Assembly (NCBI GenBank): GCA_022495995.1
Contig: JAFEMH010000744.1
Coordinates: forward strand, 434,001-498,000
Source of the DNA: Adenophora triphylla var. japonica
Lineage: Eukaryota; Streptophyta; Magnoliopsida; Asterales; Campanulaceae
Direction: 5' to 3'
DNA length: 64,000 bases
Below the pieces are notes generated by a model that was not told the origin of the DNA, did no database searches, and saw only the letters and a list, made by a program, of their open reading frames with translations. The position numbers and the translations under genes are program-made. Positions 1 to 10,292 of this stretch are shown one piece after another (positions within the stretch are counted from its first letter, which is position 1; every line of letters begins with the position of its first letter).

Positions 1-756
1 TTATTATCCCTCCAGGTTAATAATCATATTTATGATGTTTGGTAGCACAAGGATTAGATTGTTTTAATCCCGTTCTTATCCTAATATATTATTTGTTAGT
101 TAAATGATATATTGGAATAACATATTCTATTTCCGAAAATACCCTTCTTATACACATTTTTATATTTCAATGTTTCGTGACACATCGATTACAAAAAAAA
201 CTTTGGCAAAATAAAATTTTCACAATAATTTCATACTTTTTTTAGAGATTTTTCAAACAATTTCTTATCAACTAAACACAAAAAAAAACATTGTTTTGAA
301 TCTAACATGTATACGTAGAGAGAAAGAAAGAAAAAAGAAGAGCATAAGAATACCTATTCTCTTTACAGATGGCATGAGAATGAATAAAAACAACAACAAC
401 AAAAAAAAAAAAAAAATAAGAAGAACAAAATCAGAAAAGAGAAGATGTTACCTGTTCGTTGTTTACCGCGAGAACAATATTGCCGCTAGAAAAAGAATCG
501 AGTAGGGTTTTTTAGGTTAGTCTTGACGAGGCTTTTGTATTTATAAGGGGTATATTCGAGATGTGATAAAATTGAACGCGTCTTTTTTTGAGCCGTGTTA
601 ATAATACTACCCCCTTAGTAGGGATAAATAAGCAGGGGATAAGTCCCTTATCCTTTCCACCCTTCTAATTTATCCGAAAGCTTAAAAACGTACCAAACAC
701 TATTTTTCGTATTATTTATCCTATCCGGTGCTTTAATCATCCTACCAAACGGCCTC
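1..756. mobile_element. PIF/Harbinger-like DNA element, left end outside window
   Basis: The right end reads CTACCAAACGGCCTC followed by TAA at 757-759. TAA is the usual target duplication of Harbinger elements, and the same TAA is present at the uninterrupted copia site at 61451. Positions 30-45 contain TGTTTGGTAGCAC, resembling the complement of the right end, so the two termini look inverted relative to each other. The interior is AT-rich, with an A-rich tract at 400-416 and no transposase I can recognise. It interrupts the copia fragment that follows. The superfamily is inferred from the terminus and TAA only; the left boundary is not visible. Confidence 0.45.
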
Positions 757-1282
757 TAAGGACTACATGCTTACATATGCAAAATCGGATCATCTTGAGA
801 TCATTGGGTATTCGGATTCCGATTTTGCTGGATGTCAAGATAGTCGAAAATCGACGTCCGGTTATGTCTTCACATTAGCTGGTGGAGCAATATCTTGGAG
901 AAGTGCCAAGAAAATTCTTGTGACTTCCTCTACCATGGAAGCCGAGTTTGTTGCTTGTTACGAAGCATCCAAACAAGCTATATGGCTGCGTAAATTCATT
1001 GAGGGAGTGCGAATTGTCAATGGTGTTGAAAAACCACTCAAGTTATATTGTGACAATCGGGCTGCAGTGTTGTATACTAACAACAACAAGAGTTTATCTA
1101 GATCTAAGCATATAGATATCAAGTATCTTGTTGTTAGATAAAGAGTACAAAATGGACAAATAGAAATACAACATATAGGAACAAACTCCATGTTAGCAGA
1201 TCCGTTTACTAAAGCGTTATCTCCTTTAGCGTTTCACAAGCATACCGCTCATATGGGTGTAACAACTTCTGATAACATTTAA
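757..1282 (+). pseudogene. Ty1/copia RNase H C-terminal fragment (C1)
   Basis: This is the end of a copia polyprotein. It contains the RNase H signatures YSDSDFAGC, SRKSTSGYVF, SSTMEAEFVA and the late DNRAA and KHIDIKY motifs. An in-frame TAA at 1139-1141 falls where related elements usually have Glu, and the reading frame then continues (RVQNGQIEIQ, LADPFTKALS) to TAA at 1280-1282. The same internal stop is present in C2 near 61831, so it predates the separation of the two copies. The 5' part is cut off by the Harbinger-like element. The next 363 bases up to the LTR are non-coding 3' sequence. Confidence 0.85.
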
Positions 1283-1645
1283 TATAGTGGGAGTTTGTGT
1301 TGTACTTTTATTTTGATTGTTTTATGTCTATTTATTATTGATCTCATTTGGTTAAGTAGGACTAGTTGGAGAAATATATATACATGCTTCAATATATTCA
1401 ATTTTCCATGCTACACATCTATACTTAATCTAGGTCATTTAGTTGGATATATATGTGATTAATGTGAGTTTAGTTGCGAATCAATTACAACGACTGCCCC
1501 TTTAGTCCTTACATTTATAAAACTAATGAACGGGATTGTTGAATGACAATAAAGTATACATAAGGATTGTCATTTACATTATAAATATGATTTTAGAAGG
1601 GTTTATTAAGTATAAACACATGTTTGGGCAATCCAAGTGGGAGAT

Positions 1646-2124
1646 TGTTAGAACATGGATTGCAAAATATGTATACTTAGTAAATATACGTAAACGTGTA
1701 GACGTACATGTTTAAATCATAAATATAATGTTGTATAAAGTATAGAAAATTAATCAGTGTGAAGAATTTCCGAAGCAAAGGTTACCTATTTATGATGGAC
1801 AAAAGGTAAGCTTTTGCTGCTTAATAATAAAAGGGTGTGGTCCCTAAATGAAATGCCCCTTGGTTTCCTATATATAGAGGCTTTCCATCAGCCTAAGGAG
1901 ACACACAATATTAATATACTCTCTCTCCATAATCTGAGAGAAAGTGTGAAGGCATTATCATTTAGAAGAACTACTCTCCCTCCTTAATTCATCTTCTTCT
2001 TGTCTTCAACATCAAGGCATAAATGGATATGTCAGGTATAACGCTTCCGCCCCCTTTCTCTTTTCTCTTACTTAGTCAAGACTTGAGTACGAATTGTTCA
2101 TAATGGAATAGAAATGCTTCAACA
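1646..2124 (+). repeat. 3' LTR of copia fragment C1
   Basis: The 479-bp LTR begins TGTTAGAACATGG and ends GCTTCAACA. It is preceded by the purine-rich tract AAGTGGGAGAT, which serves as plus-strand primer. A TATATATA element lies near 1869. It closely matches the C2 3' LTR at 62340-62821. The bases that follow (AAATT, then TTCATA) are the same as those after the C2 3' LTR. Confidence 0.9.
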
Positions 2125-2872
2125 AAATTTTCATATTTTTGTTTGTCAACTTGATCAAATTTTGAGCAAATTTAAAGCAATTAGTATTCAAAAAGAATAT
2201 CAGTAATAAATTTTGTTATTTTATGCATTAAATTTTTATAATTTTTTAGACATGATTTAGTCACAATGACCAATAATCATATGTGTTTTACGACAGGTGA
2301 GTATTTATTTCTTCTATTTTGGTGATATCATTATCGACACACTCAATTTTTTCTATTTTGGAGATATCGGCATTAGAGACATGAGACTAACTTTGGCAAG
2401 TCATTGCTATATATGTGAGCATAGGACCCGACAATTGAGAATCTCGTCGTGAATTCCATAAGTGGACCCAGTCTAATAATTTGAAGAAAAATATTCGTAT
2501 TTTTGTTTGTCAACTTGATCAAATTTTGAGCAAATTTAAAACAATTAGTATTCAAAATGAATATCAGTAATAAATTTTATTATTTTATGCATTAAATTTT
2601 TATAATTTTTTACTCAAGATTCAGTCACAATGACCAATAATCAAACATGTTTTAGGACGGGTGAGTATTTATTTCTTCTATTTTGGTGATATCATTATCG
2701 ACACAATCAATTTTTTCTATTTTAATTTGGAGATATCGGCATTAGAAACATGAGACTAACTTTGGCAAGTCATTGCTATATATGTGGGCATTGGACCTGA
2801 CAATTGAGAATCTCGTTGTAAATTGCATAAGTGGAACCTGTCTAATAATTCGAAGAAAAATATTCATATTTT
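2125..2872 (+). repeat. Tandem repeat of about 365 bp (array 1)
   Basis: Two full units and the start of a third are visible. The landmark TCATATTTTTG recurs at 2131, 2495 (as TCGTATTTTTG) and 2864, giving spacings of 364 and 369 bp. Each unit contains GACTAACTTTGGCAAGTCAT and GACAATTGAGAATCTCG. The same unit recurs at 44950-45980, 47119-47195 and 62822-63293. The short minus-strand ORF in each unit is not conserved well enough to call a gene. The third unit breaks off into unrelated sequence at 2873. Confidence 0.85.
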
Positions 2873-3119
2873 TGGGATGAAGAACATGATTTACCAGTTC
2901 GGGGAGACCTTTTTTTTGTTCTTCTTCATGTTTTACAATTGCAAGTTCCTTGCCAAACCCAAGGCTAAAAAATCCATAAGTGGATCCATTATAAATTGTC
3001 TTAAATCGCAACTTATTACGATGTTGGCTATCACAAGGGTTTGTAAAATGCTGTAAAAATCATATTACAACGTTTTTTAGTTTTTAAACGTTGTTATGGA
3101 GATTTTTTTTGTAGTAGTG
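2873..3119. mobile_element. CACTA (En/Spm-like) end fragment
   Basis: Read on the minus strand from 3119, the sequence begins CACTACTACAAAAAAAATC, a CACTA-type terminus. Just inside it, AACGTTGT and ACAACGTTT form inverted subterminal motifs, as expected for transposase binding sites. No partner terminus or 3-bp target duplication is visible, so this is a broken end joined to the 365-bp array. Confidence 0.5.
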
Positions 3120-3347
3120 GTTTCATTTGATTTATATGATCTATAATGCAAGTGAAATGTTACCATACATTAATTTTAATTTAATCATTCCAATAAAATT
3201 TGAGAAATTTTTATTAATAAATCAACTGATTATTTATCGATAACAGTTTTTAAAATTTCATTGGTTAGATGAAGCATCTAACTAAAGAACAACTAATGCC
3301 TCGTTTGTTTTTCATTTTCTGCTTTTATCCAGATATGAATGGGTGGG
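3120..3347. other. AT-rich spacer without recognisable features
   Basis: No coding potential, RNA gene or repeat shared with the rest of the window was recognised. Confidence 0.5.
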
Positions 3348-3634
3348 TGTTAGGAATATAATATTAGAATATTATATTCTATACTAAATATTGTTATATA
3401 TTATATAGTTTAGGAAACTCAAACTTTGTATAGATTAGGAAAGTTAATATGTGTATTAGAATAGGATTCTAAATTCTCTTTGTAAACCCTATAAATATAT
3501 ACCTCTAGTCAGGGCCGCCCCTAAGATTTTGAGGCCCCGGTGCAAACAAAGAAAATGGGCCTTTTTTTAATATTAAATTTCACTTCTACAATAAAAATAA
3601 AAATAAGTACTAACCATAATTTGAAGTCCTTTCT

Positions 3635-4431
3635 TCACTTAAAGCGTGCCATTCTTCTAACATTTTTTGAAGCAAAATCTTCAATAAGATCTTCGTAGTC
3701 AATTTTCTCTAAAAGCTCGTTCTCAATTGCGATCATAGCTAATCCATTGAGTCTCTCTTGAGTCATTGTGGAACGCATGTACGTCTTCAACAACTTCAAC
3801 TTGGAAAAACTTCTTTCTGCAGATGCAACAGTCACAGGTATAGTCAACAAAATTCTATATGCAATAATTGCATTAGGAAAACAATCTAAACGTTTTAGAA
3901 ATTTCAAAATATCAATAGGTCCCATGTTTTCCTTAGGCAAGAAATTTTGAAGTAACTTTAACTCCACATATAAATCATTTCCAATAATATCAAATTGATC
4001 ATCTTTTTTAAGTGCAACCTCAAGATTATCACAATAAGACCTTAAACTCATATCATCCAAAGAGTGCAACATGCTAGAATTAAATAAAAAACCAAATTTT
4101 TTTCATATGATTCATATTGTTCAAACCTTTTAGTAAGTGATATAATAGCTTGATCAACAATATATATGAAATAATTAATCCTAAATGATTCCTTTGAAGA
4201 TTGGGCAATGGAAGGTACATCATTTGGATTCTCATCAAAATGTCTTTTTCTTTTAATTTCTCGTCTTTGAGGAAATACTGGATCAACATTCATTTCAATG
4301 GCAATTTCCTCGGCAATTTTAAGGGCTTTATCAAAACCAGATTCTCTATACTCCTAAAATAAGAAATTAGACCCTTTACCTTTTCAATGGCAACATCAAT
4401 TAGCATATCCTTGGATTGTAAATGTTTACCA
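3635..4431 (-). pseudogene. hAT transposase, C-terminal part with dimerisation domain
   Basis: Translation gives typical plant hAT (TTF-zinc-finger type) sequence: RESGFDKALKIAEEIAIE, then VFPQRREIKRKRHFDEN, then the C-terminal hAT dimerisation region with the signature PVTVASAERSFSKLKLLK and RSTMTQERLNGLAMIAIE. The frame changes once near 4080 and there is a stop near 4356. The N-terminal zinc finger and most of the RNase-H-like catalytic core are absent, so no active enzyme is encoded. Confidence 0.8.
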
Positions 4432-4436
4432 GATCT

Positions 4437-4840
4437 GAAGCTGATGACTGAGAGAGAAATGGCGTCGCCGCGTGGTGGAGACGGTCAAAATCCAATCGGC
4501 AATCACTAATCAGAGATTCAGAACATGAAATCAAATTCCAATCGACGGAGAGAAGAGGACGCCTGGTGGTGGAGACGGTCTCGATTGAGAGAGAAATGGC
4601 GTCGCCGCGTCGGAGGTCTCGATTGAGATTTGAGAGAGAAGTTGATGACTGAGGAGATCGTCGGATTCGGAGAGAAGAGGACGCCTGGTGGTGGAGTCGC
4701 CGTTCGTCGCCGGAGGAAGACGAGAAGGCCTCGTCTCGATTGAGACTCTCAATTTGAGAGAGAAGTTGAGGACTGAGGAGTGAGGAGATCGTCGGATTCG
4801 GAGAGAAGACGCAGAATGGAGAAGACGAAGGGATCCTATC
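4437..4840. repeat. GC-rich internally duplicated segment of the hAT element
   Basis: Within the hAT element the motifs GAGAAATGGCGTCGCCGCG and AGAGGACGCCTGGTGGTGGAG each occur twice, the second pair about 120 bp apart. The segment is much richer in GC than its surroundings. It could be the duplicated promoter or 5' leader of the transposase gene or captured host DNA. I recognise no protein. Confidence 0.45.
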
Positions 4841-5038
4841 TAACGTATAAAAAAAAAAAAAATTGGGCCCCCTTCACAATTGGGGCCCTGTGCGGTAGAA
4901 CAGGTTAGACCGGTCCAAAGGCGGGCCTGCCTCTAGTATCATAATAAAATTGAGTCTTTCATACTATTCCTCTATACCTTGTATGATTGACTTCATCTCT
5001 TTCTTCTTGAAATTGTCAAGGCTTAGCTGGAAAGAGAT

Positions 5039-5991
5039 GTTACCGTAGGTGTTACCCAACACCTTTGATAACACACTGAGGGACATCACACACACCACAA
5101 TAACTAAATAGTTTAAAAGATTTTTGCAGCGGAAATAAATAACAGAAGAGATAATTTTTTTCTCAAGTTATATAAATATATAACTTGAGTGTGCCTAAAT
5201 GGCGAATACTTTATAATCAATATAGAAAGAATTACAAAGTCGAAAGTTCCCTATTTCTATAACAATGACAATGCTCTATGGAACTAATGAGACAAAGTAT
5301 AGAAATCCATCCTTAGCCAACACTCACTTAAACACACAATGTTTAAGTTAGAATCACAAGGGAGGAAGGATTATATGAGCCATTGATACTTTATCTCTCT
5401 TGTGCTAAGGTGTGTGTGTGTTGTATTTGGCATATCTTCAAGTGTCCACACCTAGCCTATTTATAGCCTTCAAATGTCTTGGAGGCTACTCAAAGATAAT
5501 AGCCTTGAAGCCTTGATCGGTTGAGGGAGAGTGGAGGATTTCGTGTGCTTGTTCCTCACTTCAAGGGATGTTATTGCCAACTTTTCCTCATTTGTAGCAA
5601 CCGAAACTTGAAGCCCAAGTCCATGCATTCTTTACTTGTACTCCCTTGCTTTCTCGACATGGTACTCTTCAATAAACAGCAACAACTCCCTTGACTTGGT
5701 CTTCCCACGTTTTTGGTTCATCAACAAGGAATATGGACCAAATAAAAGTTATTCGTAAATCCTTATTTACGTATAGCTTCCTTTCATGATTTTAGCAATT
5801 AATCCAACCATGTTATAACCTGAAATATGGACTAACGAACACATATATCTTGCAAATAATATTAGACATTAGGATATAAAATAATATGGAAAGAATTATA
5901 AATAATTTCAGTTTGGGTAACACATAACTGCTAGTGACAACACCTGTGGTAACACCCACATCTGTAGTAACACCCACAGTCTACACTAATA
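5039..5991 (-). repeat. 3' LTR of a minus-strand copia-type element
   Basis: On the minus strand the repeat begins TATTAGTGTAGACTGTGG and ends CGGTAACA. A polypurine tract (AAGGGGGAGAT) sits directly before it at 5992-6002. A promoter-like GCTATAAATAGG lies near 5453-5468. These features identify the 3' LTR of an element running right to left. The first bases depart from the usual TGTT, probably by a G to A change. The 5' LTR is not in the window. Confidence 0.65.
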
Positions 5992-6410
5992 ATCTCCCCC
6001 TTAATTGATAATTTCTTTCCAAAATTCAAAGTGCTGGTTCCTCTAAGAAAGTATTAACCATAACAAAGCAACTCCATAACTATTAACTCCCCCTTAATCA
6101 AGGAGTTAAAAATAACAATGATTTATATAAAAAAATACTAATTATAAAAACAAATTTTCCAAAATGATTTCCAAATAACTAGTAGGCAAAGTCATCAAAG
6201 ATAAATCAAAGCAAGCTAATCATGTTTAAACAAACCTAAGTGTTTAAACAAAAGCAAATAACCAAACCAAATAAACCACTAAAGTATGTTATGCCATGTT
6301 CTAAACAAAACACAAAAGTAAATTGTTTTTCTACCAAAATATCACAACCTCAAGAGTGGCAACATCAACCTTCATGCAATGTTTGCAATCACTCTTCATG
6401 CTCTTCATCT
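5992..6410 (-). mobile_element. 3' internal region of the minus-strand copia-type element
   Basis: The polypurine tract at 5992-6002 is followed (in + coordinates) by AT-rich non-coding DNA up to the Tat LTR at 6411. Two CTCCCCCTTA-like runs (near 5995 and 6091) look like polypurine tracts on the minus strand. The coding part was lost or lies beyond the later Tat insertion. Confidence 0.45.
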
Positions 6411-8200
6411 TGTAAGTACCCAAATCTGGCTCATGTCTTTCGGTTAAAAGTTTCCTGGTAGTTCCCCAAACTTTCATAAAGTTTAGGGGCAATTCAAGAA
6501 CTTTTCCAAACTTTCCAAGGGAGGAAGGATCTGCTAGGAATTAGAATTTCAAACAGGACCTCGCTGGAAAGAAGCTTCCAAGCTGCCACCTTGCATGAAT
6601 CTAGACACGACGGTGGATAACGCCGGGCGACTTCTTTTGCCGTGGATTCACGTCGGACGGCTTCTTTAGGAAGCACACAGATGCCTATAAATAGAGGCCT
6701 CCTCTATTTATTTTGATATACAATTTTAGGCACTTTTACTCTGCCAAAATAACACCACGAAATTCCAGTAACCAAAATAACTCAAAACTCTCCTCTCTCA
6801 TACACTAATCCTACCTTAATCTATTACTAATAGATATTGCCTAGGAAAATCCCCTTGGGAGATAGAGAAAACCAATATTGGTAATCTCTCCTTCCTTTAC
6901 CCTTGATTTACTCTTATATTATCTTGCTTTATTTATTACTTGTCATTTATATTGATTTATTATCTTAAAGTTTCCATCTTTGCAATGTAATCATCATATT
7001 TCCGCTTCCCCTACACAAAGGATTCATTGGAGATCCTCTTCCAAGGATGAACAAGGTTCCATAAGTGGCTTGTTCTAGGGAAGATCTACCATATGATGAT
7101 GTGATTTCCCTTTACTTTTATGTATAAAAATGCAATCTTTACTTATATTATGTCATCCCCTTCCCTTGTTCTAGCTTTCCAAGGATTTTCCACCTTATGA
7201 GGTCTTAAAGGACATAGGAAAAGCCATGAAGGTCATCCCCTTTACATTATGTCTTTAGTTTAATGATACTCCTTGTATTGTTCATATTAAAAATGCAATC
7301 TTTACTTTAAAGTCATTCCCCCCATGTTCCTAGAGATGGATCTTTCTCTTCGAGGATTGTCTAGAAGCCTTCTAAGGCACAAAAAGACATAAGATGAGTA
7401 TAAAGATTCAATCTTTACATCCCATTCCCCTAGTCCCTTGGTTCTTGGTGCATTCCATGGTGAGGATCGGTGTAAAGACTCCATCTTTACATCGTTTCCA
7501 TCGTAAAAATGTCACAATATTTGTCCCTTTAGAAACCGATGGATCTTAGTCCCGAAATCTCTGATAATCACTTGAGATGAACATAAAAGGTTCCTACGAA
7601 TCATCATTGTCTCAAGATGTAGGATCGATGGGTAAAGATTCATCCTTTTCTAAAGAGTCTCATTCATGGACTTAAAGTTGAGCCCCTTTTAATCACATGT
7701 GAATAAATCCCCAAGGAATGTTAGTTTAAGACATACCAAGGCTCCTACGCCTATCATGATTGATTAATCTAACGGGAGGATAGAAAAGTCCCGTAATGAT
7801 GGTCACAAGTCCAAAATGAGCACGGGATCAAAATCCCGAAAACATTAAAATCCAAGGTATCCAGAGCTAAAACCTCCTTATATGGTTTTTATGTCCGGCA
7901 GATAAACTTAGCACATTACTTTCTCTTTTCAAATCACCCATGCACACAAGCACACAAACAAGCACAAATTTCGGATCTAGGAAGACTTGCTTTTTGCAAG
8001 GCTCCTCGGGTGAACGCCAAACGTTCTTCCCAAGGAGTAACTTAACCTCCGGACCCTTATCCCTTTTTTCAAAGTTTTGAGGAAATCAAAATGGCATGGC
8101 GACTCCGTTTTTCATAAAACCGGTGTCTTCAAACTGAGGTAAACGGCGACCCCCTTTTTTCCGTAAAAAGAAAATGGGGTTTTCCGTGGCCACATTAACA
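6411..8200 (+). repeat. LTR of Tat-lineage Ty3/gypsy element (family A)
   Basis: The 1790-bp repeat begins TGTAAGTACCCAAATC and ends CACATTAACA, followed at once by a primer site. A TATAAATA box is at 6684-6691. TGGCGACTCCG at 8097-8107, about 100 bp before the LTR end, copies the first bases of the primer site. The first 16 bases are the same as those of the Tat LTR at 34849, but the bodies differ, so these are two families. Degenerate copies of the family dyad lie at 6621-6662. Confidence 0.75.
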
Positions 8201-8203
8201 GTT

Positions 8204-8222
8204 TGGCGACTCCGCTGTGGAG
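8204..8222 (+). other. Primer binding site, tRNA-Arg type
   Basis: TGGCGACTCCGCTGTGGAG starts three bases after the LTR. Apart from one base it is complementary to the 3' end of plant tRNA-Arg (ending CAGCGGAGTCG plus CCA), as I recall that tRNA. This is the expected primer for Tat/Ogre-type elements. Confidence 0.75.
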
Positions 8223-8798
8223 ATGTAAATGTTTTCCAAACATCTTTTTTCATAAGAAGCATTGGAAACGTTTACGAGGGTTATCCTTCCGTCTCGGGTC
8301 CCATCTTTGTGCTTGCGCAATTTCCTTTTTTGCATGCACCTTTTGTGTTATTTTTGGCTTGTGCACATTCTGAATAAATGAACAAGTGCCATTCTGAAGC
8401 TGAAAGTTGCCAAAAATGCCTGGAGAAACAGTCTGGAAATGAAGCAAATTGGAACCTGGAAAACCGTTGAATCCAGCCGGACAGCTTGATCTGCCTGGAT
8501 CTGAGCCGGACGGCTTCATTCGCAGTTCCACCAAGATACTTTTATCTGAGGTTAATCTGGAAACCATAGCAACTTGGGCCTATTCAGTCCTGAGTCTGGC
8601 CAGGTTCCAGAAAATTTACGTGCTTATGTGATGCATTTTCCCCCATCCCCAAAACATTATTTTAAAACACATGATGAAAATCTCTATTTTAACTCAAAAT
8701 TTTTTTAGGAGACCGTACACTACGCGCATCATATATATCCTGTACACTTTTGCACGCACGTCCTTCAACCCGGGATGGTTGTTCTGCTGCATTCATAG
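8223..8798 (+). mobile_element. Leader of Tat element A, gag and protease missing
   Basis: Non-coding leader follows the primer site. It holds a perfect dyad AGCCG-GA-CGGCT at 8504-8515 and a one-mismatch copy at 8475-8486. The region joins directly to a polymerase fragment, so gag and protease, normally about 2 kb here, have been deleted. Confidence 0.55.
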
Positions 8799-10292
8799 AC
8801 AGTAACTCCAAAACAGAAGGAACCAGAATTCATAGAAGACGCTCTCAGTGGACCCGCTCTACAGAGTCTTTTTGAAGAAGTCATGGAGGTGCCAAACCTG
8901 ATTGACCTGGGCTCCGAAAACAGCATGATCGCCATGATCGGGACAGCAGAAGCCAAGCCTCTCGACCCCCGAACCCTTATCAAGCATCCAACAATGCCAC
9001 TGAAAAACTGGGTAACTTTCACCGGACCAAGGGCAAGCCAAACAGAAATGGAAGACAAGCTGGGCCTACACCCACATCTCCCTAAACCCGGTCTCAAACC
9101 CTCTGAGTCAATCCTTGTCAAAGTCCAGTCCTCCGAATCGTCCAACGGCCTTACGCCGAAAGACTATGATAATGTAGCCAACAATGTATTTCCGTTCGCA
9201 TTTAATGAAAAGTCTGACCTTTCGGAGTATCCCCTCATTGCCACTTTAACAACTGATAAGTTAACAAACAACTTAAAAGACGTTAATAATGACTCACTTG
9301 ATAAAGAAGCAGACACACTAAATGAACAATACATTAAAGAAGTTCTTAAGCGTGTAGTAGACCAAGAGGACAATCGGGCCCAAGCTGCCGAAGAGGTTAT
9401 GACTAAAGTGAACCTGGGGTCGGTGCAAGAGCCTAAAGAAACACAAGTGGGCAGTTTCTTCGCCGGTGCAGAAAAAGAAGCCCTGATAAATCTCCTCAAA
9501 GAGTATGTTGATGTGTTCGCCTGGTCATATCAGAACATGCCAGGACTCGATCCCTCAATCGTGGAGCACAGAATTCCCCTAGATCCAGAATCCAAGCCTA
9601 TCAAACAGAAATTGTGCAAGATCAAGCCAGAGTGGTCCTTGCAAGTGAAAGAAGAGATTGAGAAAATGCTCCGCGTTGGCTTCATCAGAGTAATTGAGTA
9701 CCCGACCTGGCTCTCCAACATCGTGACGGTCACCAAGGCCAATGGAAAGGTTAGATGCTGTGTGGATTTCCGAGATATCAACAAGGCCAGCCCTAAAGAT
9801 GATTTCCCACTGCCCAACATCGACTTGCTAGTCGACACCACGACAAATTTCGAGGTAAAGTACTTCGTGGATGGGTTTGCCGGATACAATCAGATCAAAA
9901 TGTCCGAGGAGGATCAAGCTAAGACTGCTTTCACCACCCCGTGGGGGACATATTGTTACACGGTCATGCCATTCGGTTTGAAAAATGCTGGGGCTACTTA
10001 CCAGCGGGCTGCAACAGTCCTCTTCGATGACATGATTCACAAGAAAATCGAAGTGTATGTCAACGACATGATCATCCACTCCAGAGAATCAGACATGCAG
10101 CACATGGTAGATTTGAGAAAGTTCTTCAACAGACTCAGAAAGCACTCCAGGAGATTGAACCCTGCAAAGTGCACCTTCGGCGTCAAGCGAGGCAAAGTAC
10201 TGGGGTACATGGTTATTGAAAGAGGTATCGAAGCTGATCCCAAGAAAATCAAGGACATCATCGACATGAAGCCGCCGCAGACACTGATTGAA
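8799..10292 (+). pseudogene. Tat element A polymerase: reverse transcriptase fragment
   Basis: Open from 8799, it encodes the linker before RT (FIEDALSGPALQSLFEEV, LLKEYVDVFAWSYQNMPGLD) and then RT palm and fingers: RCCVDFRDINKASPKDDFPLPNID, PFGLKNAGATYQR and LNPAKCTFGV. The catalytic Tyr-x-Asp-Asp box reads YVNDM, so one metal-binding Asp is changed to Asn. The fragment stops at PPQTLIE where insert X begins; the same protein resumes at 12109. It is a dead RT by both truncation and active-site loss. Confidence 0.85.

Larger units (their letters stand above)
3510..4929 (-). mobile_element. hAT transposon, internally deleted, 8-bp duplication
   Basis: The ends are CAGGGCCGCCCCT on the left and, on the minus strand, CAGGCCCGCCTTT on the right. 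A perfect 8-bp target duplication CCTCTAGT flanks them (3502-3509 and 4930-4937), which is diagnostic of hAT. The element is 1420 bp and carries only the C-terminal part of a transposase. It lies inside the LTR-like remnant. Confidence 0.9.
3348..5038 (+). mobile_element. LTR-like remnant split by a hAT element
   Basis: The left part (3348-3509) begins TGTTAGGAATATAATATTAG and runs to a TATAAATATATA box near 3491, as in many plant copia LTRs. After the hAT insert the sequence continues from 4938 with a pyrimidine-rich stretch ending near 5000. The right end of the LTR, primer site and target duplication were not found. Solo LTR status is therefore a guess from the left terminus and promoter-like TATA. 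Confidence 0.3.

Noticed and set aside
296..505. 69-codon ORF rich in Lys and Asn
   Set aside because: It reads through an A-rich low-complexity tract inside a transposon; no similarity to a protein family.
2373..3011. Minus-strand ORFs of 60-95 codons in each 365-bp repeat unit
   Set aside because: They recur with the repeat but change frame and length between units, with no sign of protein-level conservation.
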